NCBI RefSeq assembly: GCF_019038435.1
Contig: NZ_JAGPOX010000030.1
Location: 1 to 64,000 of the forward strand
Length of the DNA stretch: 64,000 nt
Reading direction: 5' to 3'
Source: Nocardia alni
Lineage (GTDB): Bacteria; Actinomycetota; Actinomycetes; Mycobacteriales; Mycobacteriaceae
Below, piece by piece: positions 25,638 to 32,963 of the stretch (positions are counted from its first letter, which is position 1; each line of letters begins with the position of its first letter). A model generated the notes under the pieces. That model searched no databases, had not been told where the DNA came from, and was given only the letters and a program-made list of their open reading frames with translations. The translations under genes were made by a program, and so were the position numbers.

Positions 25638-26243
25638 TCACCAAGTCTCGAAATGCATGACATCCGCGATCGGCTTCCGCTTGACCGGACGGAACGATCG
25701 GGCCGGCCACCCCACCGCCATGGTCACGCCGATAATTTTGTGATCCGGCACGCCGAGCAGTGCTCGGACACCCCTGGTGTTGAGATGATGAATGCCGGTC
25801 GGCGCGATCCCCAAGCCCAGCGCCCTTCCGGCTACGAGCATGTTCTGCGTTGCCCCGTACATAGCCGAGAACTGGTAGCGGTCTTCTCTCGGGTCGCCGG
25901 GAACCCACGACGATCCGCAGACGAAGATGAGAACCGGCGCCTCCCGCAGGGTGGTCAACAGGTGATGCGCACCCTCTCCCATACGACGCTTCACCGGGTC
26001 GGTAGCACCCGCGAGCCGCGCGCGGACGGCGTCGAGTGACGAGATGTCGGGAACCATGGTCTCGTGCAGACGCGCACGCTGTTCCGGTGACTTGACCACG
26101 ACGAAGTCCCAGAGTTGAGAGTTCTCGGGACTCGGCGCCCTGGTGCCGGCCCAGATCAGTTTCTCGATCAGCTCGTCCGGCACCGGCTCGTCGGACAACC
26201 ACCGCATGGTCATGGCCGACTCCATCGCCTCAAACACGTCCAT
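25638..26243 (-). CDS. Nitroreductase family protein
   Basis: 201 aa from ATG 26243 (SD GGAGG); a longer frame to 26561 is Arg/Gly-rich shadow. FMN-dependent nitroreductase fold: MRWLSDEPVPDELIEKLIWAGTRAPSPENSQLWDFVVV at the N-terminus (RAPSxxNxQxW is the FMN phosphate/ring contact) and NMLVAGRALGLGIAPTG in the second half. Middle gene of a three-gene leftward operon: LLM, nitroreductase, FAD monooxygenase. Confidence 0.9.
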   Translation of the reverse strand: MDVFEAMESAMTMRWLSDEPVPDELIEKLIWAGTRAPSPENSQLWDFVVVKSPEQRARLHETMVPDISSLDAVRARLAGATDPVKRRMGEGAHHLLTTLREAPVLIFVCGSSWVPGDPREDRYQFSAMYGATQNMLVAGRALGLGIAPTGIHHLNTRGVRALLGVPDHKIIGVTMAVGWPARSFRPVKRKPIADVMHFETW

Positions 26244-26299
26244 GCTGTACCTCCACGGTTTCGCCTTTCGAAAACAGTCGTCTCCCATGGGAGCCGGGC

Positions 26300-27133
26300 C
26301 TAGCCGAGCTGGGAGAGGGCGCAGGCGAGAGGCTCGAGCACCGCCGGGTCGAGCGGCGGCCGCAGGGGGATGATGGCGAGCCCCAGCCCCTCCTCCCCCA
26401 GCGCCGCTGCCGACGCGACGGTGGCTCCTATGTCGCCGTCGTACATCACGGGGCTCGACAGGAGAATCTCGCTGGGATCTCTGCCCAGGTCGTCGCAGTG
26501 GGCATGCAGGACGTCCCTCTTGCGGGCGAATTCCTGTGGGGTCCCGCCGAGAAAGCTCCAATGCTGCGCGAAGCGGGCCGCCGTGCGCAGGGTGCGCTTC
26601 TCACCGTTACCCCCGATGCAGAGGGGCGGGTGGGGGCGCTGGATGCCTTTGGGTTCGTTGCGGGCGTCGGTCAGTTGGTAGTACCTGCCCGAGAAGGTGG
26701 TCGTCTCCTGGCTCATCAGGCTGGTGAGCACCTCGCAGGCCTCCTCGAACCGGTCGCTGCGCTCGGCGGGCGTACCGAGCGGAATGCCGTAGGCGGCCGA
26801 TTCCTCCTCGTTCCAACCTGCTCCTATCCCCAGCTCCAGCCGGCCTCCGGAAATGATGTCGAGGGCCGTCGCCATGTTGGCGAGGACGGCGGGATGTCTG
26901 TAGGGGATCCCTGTCACCAGGGTTCCGAATCGGAGCCGCTTGGTCGCCTGGGCCAGGGCGGTCGTGACCGTCCATCCTTCCAGGCACGGCCCTCGGCTGT
27001 CGGAGAAGATGGGATAGAAGTGGTCGAAGGTCCATCCTGATTCGAAGACTTCGATGTCGTCGGCCACCTGCCAGACGGTCAGTATCTCGGCCCAGGTGGT
27101 GTTCTGAGGGGCAGTCCTGAAAGCGAATCGCAT
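26300..27133 (-). CDS. LLM class F420-dependent oxidoreductase
   Basis: 277 aa from ATG 27133. Luciferase-like barrel: ESGWTFDHFYPIFSD, LRFGTLVTGIPYRHPAVLANMATALDIISGGRLELGIGAGWNEEE and RPHPPLCIGGNGEKRTLRTAARFAQHW. The GGxG-like IGGNGEKR loop and length suit the F420-dependent glucose-6-phosphate-dehydrogenase-like subgroup. First gene of the leftward operon; its promoter region faces the Lrp-GAF regulator and carries a matching operator at 27261-27296. Confidence 0.92.
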   Translation of the reverse strand: MRFAFRTAPQNTTWAEILTVWQVADDIEVFESGWTFDHFYPIFSDSRGPCLEGWTVTTALAQATKRLRFGTLVTGIPYRHPAVLANMATALDIISGGRLELGIGAGWNEEESAAYGIPLGTPAERSDRFEEACEVLTSLMSQETTTFSGRYYQLTDARNEPKGIQRPHPPLCIGGNGEKRTLRTAARFAQHWSFLGGTPQEFARKRDVLHAHCDDLGRDPSEILLSSPVMYDGDIGATVASAAALGEEGLGLAIIPLRPPLDPAVLEPLACALSQLG

Positions 27134-27260
27134 GCCGTGCTGCGTCCTGTCTCGTGGTTCCTTCGTTGCTCAGCGCGGATCGGCTGCGTCGTCCGGCGTC
27201 GGGTGATGCGTCGAAGTCCGGCAAGCCTATGCCCAGACTCGGACATCACAACCGTTGTTA

Positions 27261-27296
27261 GTCCGAATCTAGACCCAATTAGGACGATATTCGGAC
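27261..27296. promoter_or_regulatory. Operator GTCCGAAT-N20-ATTCGGAC
   Basis: Perfect 8-bp arms, 27261-27268 and 27289-27296, placed about two helical turns apart, 128 bp upstream of the LLM start. The same CCGAATAT-type half-site recurs in front of the Lrp-GAF gene. Confidence 0.7.
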
Positions 27297-27439
27297 TCAC
27301 ACAACGTACGTTCCGCAAGAGAGAGAAGTCAATGACAGAAGTCCCGCGCAGGCCGGATATGACCCCCGATGACGCATTCGGGCACACGCCCGAGGGATGT
27401 TCGGGTCGCGGAAGGCGTAGGTTTCACCGAAGCGGAGAC

Positions 27440-27472
27440 TCCGAATATCGGCTGTTAGGGTCGATATCCGGA
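27440..27472. promoter_or_regulatory. Operator copy in front of the Lrp-GAF regulator
   Basis: TCCGAATATCG (27440-27450) and CGATATCCGGA (27462-27472), 10 of 11 positions complementary, spacer 11 nt. A further half GTCCGAG lies at 27490-27496. It sits 39 bp before the regulator start, fitting autoregulation. Confidence 0.65.
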
Positions 27473-27510
27473 TTTGATGTCGCTACGATGTCCGAGTCAA
27501 GGAGGTTCAC

Positions 27511-28482
27511 GTGCGCGAGCTCGACCCGCTGGACAGAAAGATCTTCGGCCTGCTGGCCGAGAACGGGCGCATGTCCAACCTCGAGGTCGCCGCACATGTC
27601 GGCGTGTCGGAAAAGACTGTGCGCCAGCGGATCCGCCGATTGATCGAGCGCGACGGTATGCGGGTCGTAGCCACCATGGACCTCGCGGCGCCCCCGTCGC
27701 GGCTCATCGTCCTGGTGCGGGTCGAGTCGGGCCGGCGATTCGTCGTCGCCGACCGCTTGGCGGCGATGCCCCAGGTGGATGAGGTCCACCTGACCACGGG
27801 GGCTTACGAACTGATCGTCCTGGCATCGTTCGAATCCGACAGCGACGCTCTCGAGTTCTACGTCCGCCACATCGAGCAGGGACCTGGAATCGCGGAGTCA
27901 CTCTCGACGCACGTCGTCGAGACGATCACCCGCAGCACCGCTACCCGCCCGGACCACTTCGCGCAGTTCGACGAGCAGGCGTCGACGGTCGGCAGCATGT
28001 CCGAACTCCTCGACCTCGCCTGCGACGTGGCCACCGCGTCGCTTGGCGCCGACCGAGTCCACGTGGCCACCGGGAACATCCGGCCCGCCGACTCGGCGCT
28101 GTCCCCGTCGCCGTCCGCGATGCGCTGGCGGGGCCTGTCATCTCGCTACGTCGAAGAAATCCGCATCAAAGGTCAGGCCGAGGGAGTCATCCTTCCCAAC
28201 ATCGTCAAACACAACCAACACGTCTTCGTAGCCGACGCCCAGACCGACCCGCTCTTCCAATCCGTGACCGACCTCGTGCTCTCCGAAGGTTTCCACAGCT
28301 GGATGGGCATGCCGGTCTGCAGCGACGACACCCGGCGCGGCACCCTCTGCCTGTACTGGAACAACATCATCACCTACCGGGAAGACCTGGTCCTGCAAGC
28401 CCAGGAACTGGCCGACACCCTCGGCAAGCACCTGACGCGTTACTCGCCCGAATCACCGGACGCCTCGCCGGCGCCGGCCTGA
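27511..28482 (+). CDS. Lrp/AsnC family regulator with C-terminal GAF domain
   Basis: 323 aa from GTG 27511 (SD AAGGAGG). AsnC HTH in residues 4-55 (LDPLDRKIFGLLAENGRMSNLEVAAHVGVSEKTVRQRIRRLIERDG), a RAM/AsnC-like ligand domain (about 65-145, VDEVHLTTGAYELIVLASFESD), then a GAF domain (about 165-310, ...GLSSRYVEEIRIKGQAEG...FHSWMGMPVCSDDTRRGTLCLYW). The Lrp-GAF fusion doubles the usual 150-aa Lrp length. Divergent from the LLM-nitroreductase-monooxygenase operon, its probable target. Confidence 0.9.
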   Translation: MRELDPLDRKIFGLLAENGRMSNLEVAAHVGVSEKTVRQRIRRLIERDGMRVVATMDLAAPPSRLIVLVRVESGRRFVVADRLAAMPQVDEVHLTTGAYELIVLASFESDSDALEFYVRHIEQGPGIAESLSTHVVETITRSTATRPDHFAQFDEQASTVGSMSELLDLACDVATASLGADRVHVATGNIRPADSALSPSPSAMRWRGLSSRYVEEIRIKGQAEGVILPNIVKHNQHVFVADAQTDPLFQSVTDLVLSEGFHSWMGMPVCSDDTRRGTLCLYWNNIITYREDLVLQAQELADTLGKHLTRYSPESPDASPAPA

Positions 28483-28549
28483 TCGGCCAAACCCGCTGCC
28501 GTCGAGACGAATTCCATCGGTCCATGCCTCGGGAAGAATGCTGTCGCGC

Positions 28550-28925
28550 ACGCCGACGCCACCCCGGCCACTGAAATCGCCGTGGAGACAGCGGGTTCCA
28601 GATCGTCGGGATGTGCGACAGCCGGATCCCGTTCGCGATCATCGACATCCGCATCGCGCTCGGCATGCTCTTCAACGTCGTGGACGACGAGTCGCTCACC
28701 CATCGCGACTATGACGACGCGCCGGGCCGACGGCGATATCTGCGTCTCCCGGGCCGATCCGCACTGCTGTCCGGGGACCAGCTCACCTCCCTCACCCGTT
28801 CGCTGCGTGTATCCAATGCTGTACTGCGACAAGTCGGCTGGACACCCCGCTACCCTTCCGCTCACGAGGGACCGGCCGCTACCGCCCGCGCTCTCCAGAG
28901 GACCGGTCCCGGCAGCAACCTCTGA
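28550..28925 (+). pseudogene. Remnant of an NAD-dependent epimerase/dehydratase gene
   Basis: Only the C-terminal part survives. 28611-28925 reads FNVVDDESLTHRDYDDA...LRLPG...SLRVSNAVLRQVGWTPRYPSAHEG, which follows the ending of extended-SDR epimerases (NVVDDEPVTHREY..., RVSN..., W.PRYPS..REG). Just upstream, in another frame (about 28551-28619), VAHADATPATEIAVE resembles the H[VI]DDAA.A...A..  segment that precedes it in the family, implying a frameshift. The Rossmann N-terminus is absent. The 513-bp gap between the Lrp-GAF and sigma factor genes holds nothing else recognised. Confidence 0.6.
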
Positions 28926-28995
28926 TAGCTCCAGCAGCATGGAAAGCGTTGCGCTCGCATCGGTTCGACAGCGCCGGGCCGGGTAAGTCGCGACC

Positions 28996-29616
28996 ATGAC
29001 GGTGATCGACCAGAGATACGAGAGCCACTCGGTACAGGGCGGCGAGGTGCGGACGGACGGCCCCCAACAGGGACTGGCCGATTTATTGCTACGAGTGGCG
29101 GCCCGCGATGACGACGCGTTCGCCGAGTTCTACCAGCGGACCCACCGTCGGGTGCTCACCTCGGCCCAGCAGGCCCTCGGCGGCGGGCTCATGCTCGCCG
29201 AGGAGGTCTCCCAGGAGGTGTACCTACAGGTTTGGACGCGTGCCCACACGTACCGGCCGGACAGGTCCACACCAGTCGGTTGGCTGATGATGCTGACGCG
29301 CCGGCGTTCGGTCGACCGGTTCCGTTCCGAGCGCAACGCCGCCGACCGGGACACGGCCTACGTGCGCCGGGAAATACCGATGCCGGACGATCTGGTCGCC
29401 GAGACGGTGAGCCGGCGCCTGGATGCCGAGCAGGTGCGGCGCGCGATGTACGCCCTCTCGCACGACCAGCGAACCCTGATCACGATGGTGTACTACCGCG
29501 AGTGGACCCACCGCCAAGCCGCGGACTACCTGAACATCCCCCTCGGGACGGCCAAGAGCCGCATCCGCACCGGCATTCTGCGCCTGGCCTCGTGCGTGGG
29601 TGAGCGACTGCCGTAA
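28996..29616 (+). CDS. sigK: ECF sigma factor, SigK-like
   Basis: 206 aa from ATG 28996. Region 2: LLLRVAARDDDAFAEFYQRTHRRVL...AEEVSQEVYLQVWTRAHTYRPDRSTPVGWLMMLTRRRSVDRFR. Region 4: YALSHDQRTLITMVYYREWTHRQAADYLNIPLGTAKSRIRTGILRL. Spacing and AFAEFY/QEVYLQVW wording resemble SigK (ECF19). In mycobacteria SigK is held by a membrane anti-sigma factor RskA encoded next to it; no such gene is adjacent here. Followed by a 9-bp-arm hairpin. Confidence 0.88.
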   Translation: MTVIDQRYESHSVQGGEVRTDGPQQGLADLLLRVAARDDDAFAEFYQRTHRRVLTSAQQALGGGLMLAEEVSQEVYLQVWTRAHTYRPDRSTPVGWLMMLTRRRSVDRFRSERNAADRDTAYVRREIPMPDDLVAETVSRRLDAEQVRRAMYALSHDQRTLITMVYYREWTHRQAADYLNIPLGTAKSRIRTGILRLASCVGERLP

Positions 29617-29637
29617 GCCGTTCTCGAGCCCCGACCG

Positions 29638-29674
29638 GATCCTGGATGCCCGTGGTAGGGGGATGTCCAGGATC
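29638..29674. terminator. Hairpin after the sigma factor gene
   Basis: GATCCTGGA (29638-29646) and TCCAGGATC (29666-29674), perfect 9-bp arms with a 19-nt loop, 22 bp after the sigma stop. No T-tract follows. A terminator or 3'-end processing structure is likely; an operator is possible. Confidence 0.5.
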
Positions 29675-29803
29675 ACACGACACCCCGAGGATCATCTCGC
29701 GACACAAGCCATACAATCGGCGAAAGTATTATTCCTTGGCGACCGTACCGGCACGCCACCACCCGGCTCCCGGAACTCCGATGTCGCCCGAGAAGGAATC
29801 GCG

Positions 29804-30685
29804 ATGATTCGACACTCACTGCTGGCGCTGGGCTGCGCACTCGCCGCCGCGTCCGCCGCCACCCTGGCGGGATCGGCCTGGGCCGAGGCGACTCCGGCCG
29901 GGACGCAGTACGTCGCAATGGGCAGTTCCTACGCGTCGGGGCCGGGGCTGCCCGACATCATCAACCAGGCGTGCATGCGATCGGCGCAGAACTACCCGCA
30001 CCAGGTCGCCGCCGCCACCGGACTCCGTGTGGTGGACGTGAGCTGCAGCGGCGCGATCACGGCCAATATCCTCAACCGGCCGCAGCACACCAGGCGCGGC
30101 GCGGTGATGCCGCCGCAGATCGCCGCCGTCACCACCGATACCCGGCTGGTCACCGTCAGCATCGGTGGCAACGATCTGAACCTCGTCGGCTCGATGCTGA
30201 CCGACAGCTCCTGCGCCAAGATCACCGGGTCCATGCCCCGGCTCTGCGAACATCTCACCGGGCACCGGCCTCCGACCGCTGCCGCCATCGCCACCGTCGA
30301 GCGGTCGATCACCACCGTGATCTCGATGGTGCGTGCGCGCGCCCCGCACGCCACCGTGATGCTGATCCAATATCTGCCCGCGTTCGACAAGTCCGCTACC
30401 ACCTGCGCGGCGGCTCCGATGCCCGCCTCGGAAGCGGCCACCGTCCGGCAGACCTACGACGACCTGTTCCATGCCACCGGCCGCGTGGCCGCGCAGACCG
30501 GCGCCACGGTGATCTCCGTCCCGGACGCCGAGGCACATACCGCCTGCAGCGCCGACCCCTGGGTCGCCGGCTACGTCGGCCCGCCCACCGCCGGACACGC
30601 GGCCATCCGCGCCGGGGCCTTCCACCCGAACCTCGAAGGCACGACCCGGATCGCGCAGCAGATCATCGCCCGGCTCCGGCACTGA
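29804..30685 (+). CDS. Secreted SGNH/GDSL family hydrolase
   Basis: 293 aa from ATG 29804 (SD AGAAGGA). Signal peptide MIRHSLLALGCALAAASAATLAGSAWA, cleavage before EATPAG. Block I is MGSSYASG (Ser nucleophile, about residue 46; GDSL is rewritten GSSY as in mycobacterial homologues), block III IGGNDL, block V FHPNLEG with His. Six or more cysteines suggest disulfides outside the cell. An exported lipase/esterase is likely. Convergent with the Rieske oxygenase gene, overlapping it by 23 bp. Confidence 0.92.
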   Translation: MIRHSLLALGCALAAASAATLAGSAWAEATPAGTQYVAMGSSYASGPGLPDIINQACMRSAQNYPHQVAAATGLRVVDVSCSGAITANILNRPQHTRRGAVMPPQIAAVTTDTRLVTVSIGGNDLNLVGSMLTDSSCAKITGSMPRLCEHLTGHRPPTAAAIATVERSITTVISMVRARAPHATVMLIQYLPAFDKSATTCAAAPMPASEAATVRQTYDDLFHATGRVAAQTGATVISVPDAEAHTACSADPWVAGYVGPPTAGHAAIRAGAFHPNLEGTTRIAQQIIARLRH

Positions 30686-31727
30686 GCGGCTGGACAGCCG
30701 CCAGTCTGCTCGCCTGCTCGTCGGCCTGCGCCCGGTAGAGCCGGCGCAGTCGTAGCACGCCGAGGTCGTGCTGGTAGAGGTTCTCGGCCCGGTCGGCGTC
30801 GACGGCCATGCCCTCCAGCATCTCCCGGTCCTGTTCCAGCACCTGCCAGTGCCGCTGTTCGAGTTTGGTCCGGTACAGGAACCTCCACACGTCGCGTTCC
30901 CAGCCGGTGACGCGGCGGTAGCGCCAGAAGAAGACCGCGGTGCGGCGCTGATCGATCGGGGTGCCCATGCCGACGATGCCGAACGGACCGCCGGGTCCTG
31001 CGGTCGCCGGGTAGGGAATTTCCAGGTCCAGCCAGTCGACTCCGGTGCGGCAGAACTCGACCCAGTCGAAGTTCACACCGCGCTGATCGGTCTTCTCGAA
31101 GAAGAAGCCGCGATCGGTCTCCCGCACACGGAAGCGCGCGGTGGTCTGGCCGCCGAACATCGTGTGCGACTCCCGGTGCAGGAAGGCGCCGTGCATCGGG
31201 TCGAGCACATTCTCCAGTGCGAAACGCCACGGAGCGTCCCATTCGACGTAGCACAGGAAGTTCGAAATGCCGTCGGCGACCAGGGGATCCGGCAATTGGA
31301 GCGGGCCGGGTTCGGCGGCCGGGTCCAGGCCGAACCAGGCCAGCACCGCGCCCGCCACCTCGCGCACCGGCAGGCTGCGCACCAGCTGCTTACCCTCCAG
31401 ACTGCAGCCGGGCATAGCGGGCACAGACAACACCGTGCCCTCGCCGTCGATCTGCACGCCGTGGTAGCGGCAGGCGATACGGTCGCCCAAGTGCTGGCCC
31501 TGAGACAGCGGCGCCCCGCGGTGCGGGCAGCGGTCGGCGAGCATCCGCAACGTGCCGTCGGTCCGACGGAACAGCAGCCAGTCCTCCCCGAGCCGGGTGA
31601 CGCGCAGCAGGCCGCCGGGTGCGATGTGATCCGAGGGACAGATCGCATGCCACTGGTCGCGCATGCCGGTGGTGAAGATGCGATCGGCGCTCAGCGCGTC
31701 GCCGGTGTGGATATCGCTCATGCTCAT
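30663..31727 (-). CDS. Rieske aromatic ring-hydroxylating/O-demethylating oxygenase
   Basis: 354 aa from ATG 31727 (second Met codon at 31721). Rieske [2Fe-2S] ligands C67-P-H69 and C86-R-Y-H89 in CPHRGAPLSQ...ACRYHG. Catalytic domain with mononuclear iron ligands in NVLDPMHGAFLHRESH. Size and VanA-like order (no beta subunit) point to the vanillate O-demethylase type. Terminal gene of the ten-gene operon; its electrons come from the reductase two genes upstream. Substrate not determinable from sequence. Confidence 0.93.
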   Translation of the reverse strand: MSMSDIHTGDALSADRIFTTGMRDQWHAICPSDHIAPGGLLRVTRLGEDWLLFRRTDGTLRMLADRCPHRGAPLSQGQHLGDRIACRYHGVQIDGEGTVLSVPAMPGCSLEGKQLVRSLPVREVAGAVLAWFGLDPAAEPGPLQLPDPLVADGISNFLCYVEWDAPWRFALENVLDPMHGAFLHRESHTMFGGQTTARFRVRETDRGFFFEKTDQRGVNFDWVEFCRTGVDWLDLEIPYPATAGPGGPFGIVGMGTPIDQRRTAVFFWRYRRVTGWERDVWRFLYRTKLEQRHWQVLEQDREMLEGMAVDADRAENLYQHDLGVLRLRRLYRAQADEQASRLAAVQPLSAGAGR

Positions 31728-31936
31728 GCTCCCAGCCGTGCCATCTCGGTGGTGAAAGTCTCCGCGGTCCAGGCCTTTCCGTCGGGACCGTGGATGCCGA
31801 CGCCGTTGAGCCCGGCGACCAGGGCTTCGAGGGTATGCTCGCCACGGCCGAAGATCTCTTCGATCGCCCCGGCGAGTTTCATTTCGTACGGCGTGGGGTC
31901 TGCCGAACGAGATTGATGGACAACGAGATAACTCAT
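31724..31936 (-). CDS. Small recombinase-like helix-turn-helix protein
   Basis: 70 aa from ATG 31936. TPYEMKLAGAIEEIFGRGEHTLEALVAGLNGVGIHGPDGKAWTAETFTTEMARLG resembles the N-terminal part of the recombinase HTH (LN..G...PDG..WT...). Stand-alone versions are repeatedly found next to Rieske oxygenase genes. It overlaps the Rieske start by 4 nt, so it is translationally coupled. It could be a small accessory subunit rather than a DNA-binding protein; this is inference. Confidence 0.75.
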   Translation of the reverse strand: MSYLVVHQSRSADPTPYEMKLAGAIEEIFGRGEHTLEALVAGLNGVGIHGPDGKAWTAETFTTEMARLGA

Positions 31937-31945
31937 CGTGTTCTC

Positions 31946-32896
31946 CTACAGATCGAGTACGAGCTCATCGGACAGCGCCCGGGAGACGCAGATCATCATG
32001 GTTTTCCCGGATTCCCGCTCGGTGCCGGACAGCACGTCGTCGCGGTGGTCCGCAACGCCCTGCAGCACAACCGATTCACAGCTGCCGCAGATGCCTTCAC
32101 GGCACGAATACGGTGGATCGAGCCCGGCCCGCTCGAGGGCGTCCAGGATGCTGACGCCCGGGGCGGCCACGGTTTCGATACCGGATCGGTGGCACAGCAC
32201 CCGGACCGCACGCTCATCCGAGACATCCTGTGCGGTGGTGCTTTTCGGGGTGAACCGCTCCAGCCGGACGCTCTCGGCGGGCCACGCGCGGCCGTGCTGT
32301 TCGACGGCGGCGAGCATGCCTTCCGGGCCGCAGCTGTAGACGAGGGTGTCCGGATGCACGGCGCCGAGCAGGCCCGGCAGATCCAGCCTGCCCTCCCGGT
32401 CCTCGCTGACCAGATGCACCCGATCGCCGAAGGCCCCCAGTTCATCGAGGAAGGCCAGGCCCGCGCGGGTGCGGCCGCCGTAGTGCAGCTCCCACTCAGC
32501 GCCGCGCCGCTGCGCCTCCCCTATCATGGCCAGGATCGGAGTGATCCCGATGCCGCCGGCCAGGAACAGGTAATTCGGCGCGTCCAGCAGATCGAAGTTG
32601 TTGCGGGGACGGCTGATCGAGATATTCTGGCCGGGTCGCAGCGATTCGTGCACGTACCGCGAACCGCCGCGGGTGCCGGGGTCGCGCAGCACGGCGATGC
32701 GATAGGCGGTCTTGTCGGCGGGATCACCGCACAGCGAGTACTGCCGGATCAGGCCGCCGCCGAGATGCAGGTCGATATGTGAACCGGGGGTCCAGTCCGG
32801 CAGCGCGGCGCCCTCGGCGTCCTCCAGCCGCACCGAGACGATATCTTGTGCCTCCCAGCGTAACTGGCGGACGATCAGGTCGAGAGTGTCGTTCAC
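31946..32896 (-). CDS. PDR/VanB-type oxidoreductase with FMN, NAD and [2Fe-2S] domains
   Basis: 316 aa from GTG 32896 (SD GGAGG); the frame is open to 32980 but that adds non-family sequence. Flavin-binding RQYSLCG (about 52-58), NAD-binding GGIGITPILAM (about 111-121), and the C-terminal plant-type ferredoxin CREGICGSC...ICVSRA (Cx4Cx2C plus distal C). Phthalate-dioxygenase-reductase family: passes electrons from NADH to the Rieske oxygenase encoded by 30663-31727. The gap to the small HTH gene is 9 bp. Confidence 0.93.
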   Translation of the reverse strand: MNDTLDLIVRQLRWEAQDIVSVRLEDAEGAALPDWTPGSHIDLHLGGGLIRQYSLCGDPADKTAYRIAVLRDPGTRGGSRYVHESLRPGQNISISRPRNNFDLLDAPNYLFLAGGIGITPILAMIGEAQRRGAEWELHYGGRTRAGLAFLDELGAFGDRVHLVSEDREGRLDLPGLLGAVHPDTLVYSCGPEGMLAAVEQHGRAWPAESVRLERFTPKSTTAQDVSDERAVRVLCHRSGIETVAAPGVSILDALERAGLDPPYSCREGICGSCESVVLQGVADHRDDVLSGTERESGKTMMICVSRALSDELVLDL

Positions 32897-32963
32897 GACC
32901 GCGCCTCCCCGGCACTCGGCTCCGTCGTGCGCCGTGTCGATGATTCGCTCCGCCGCATTCCGC

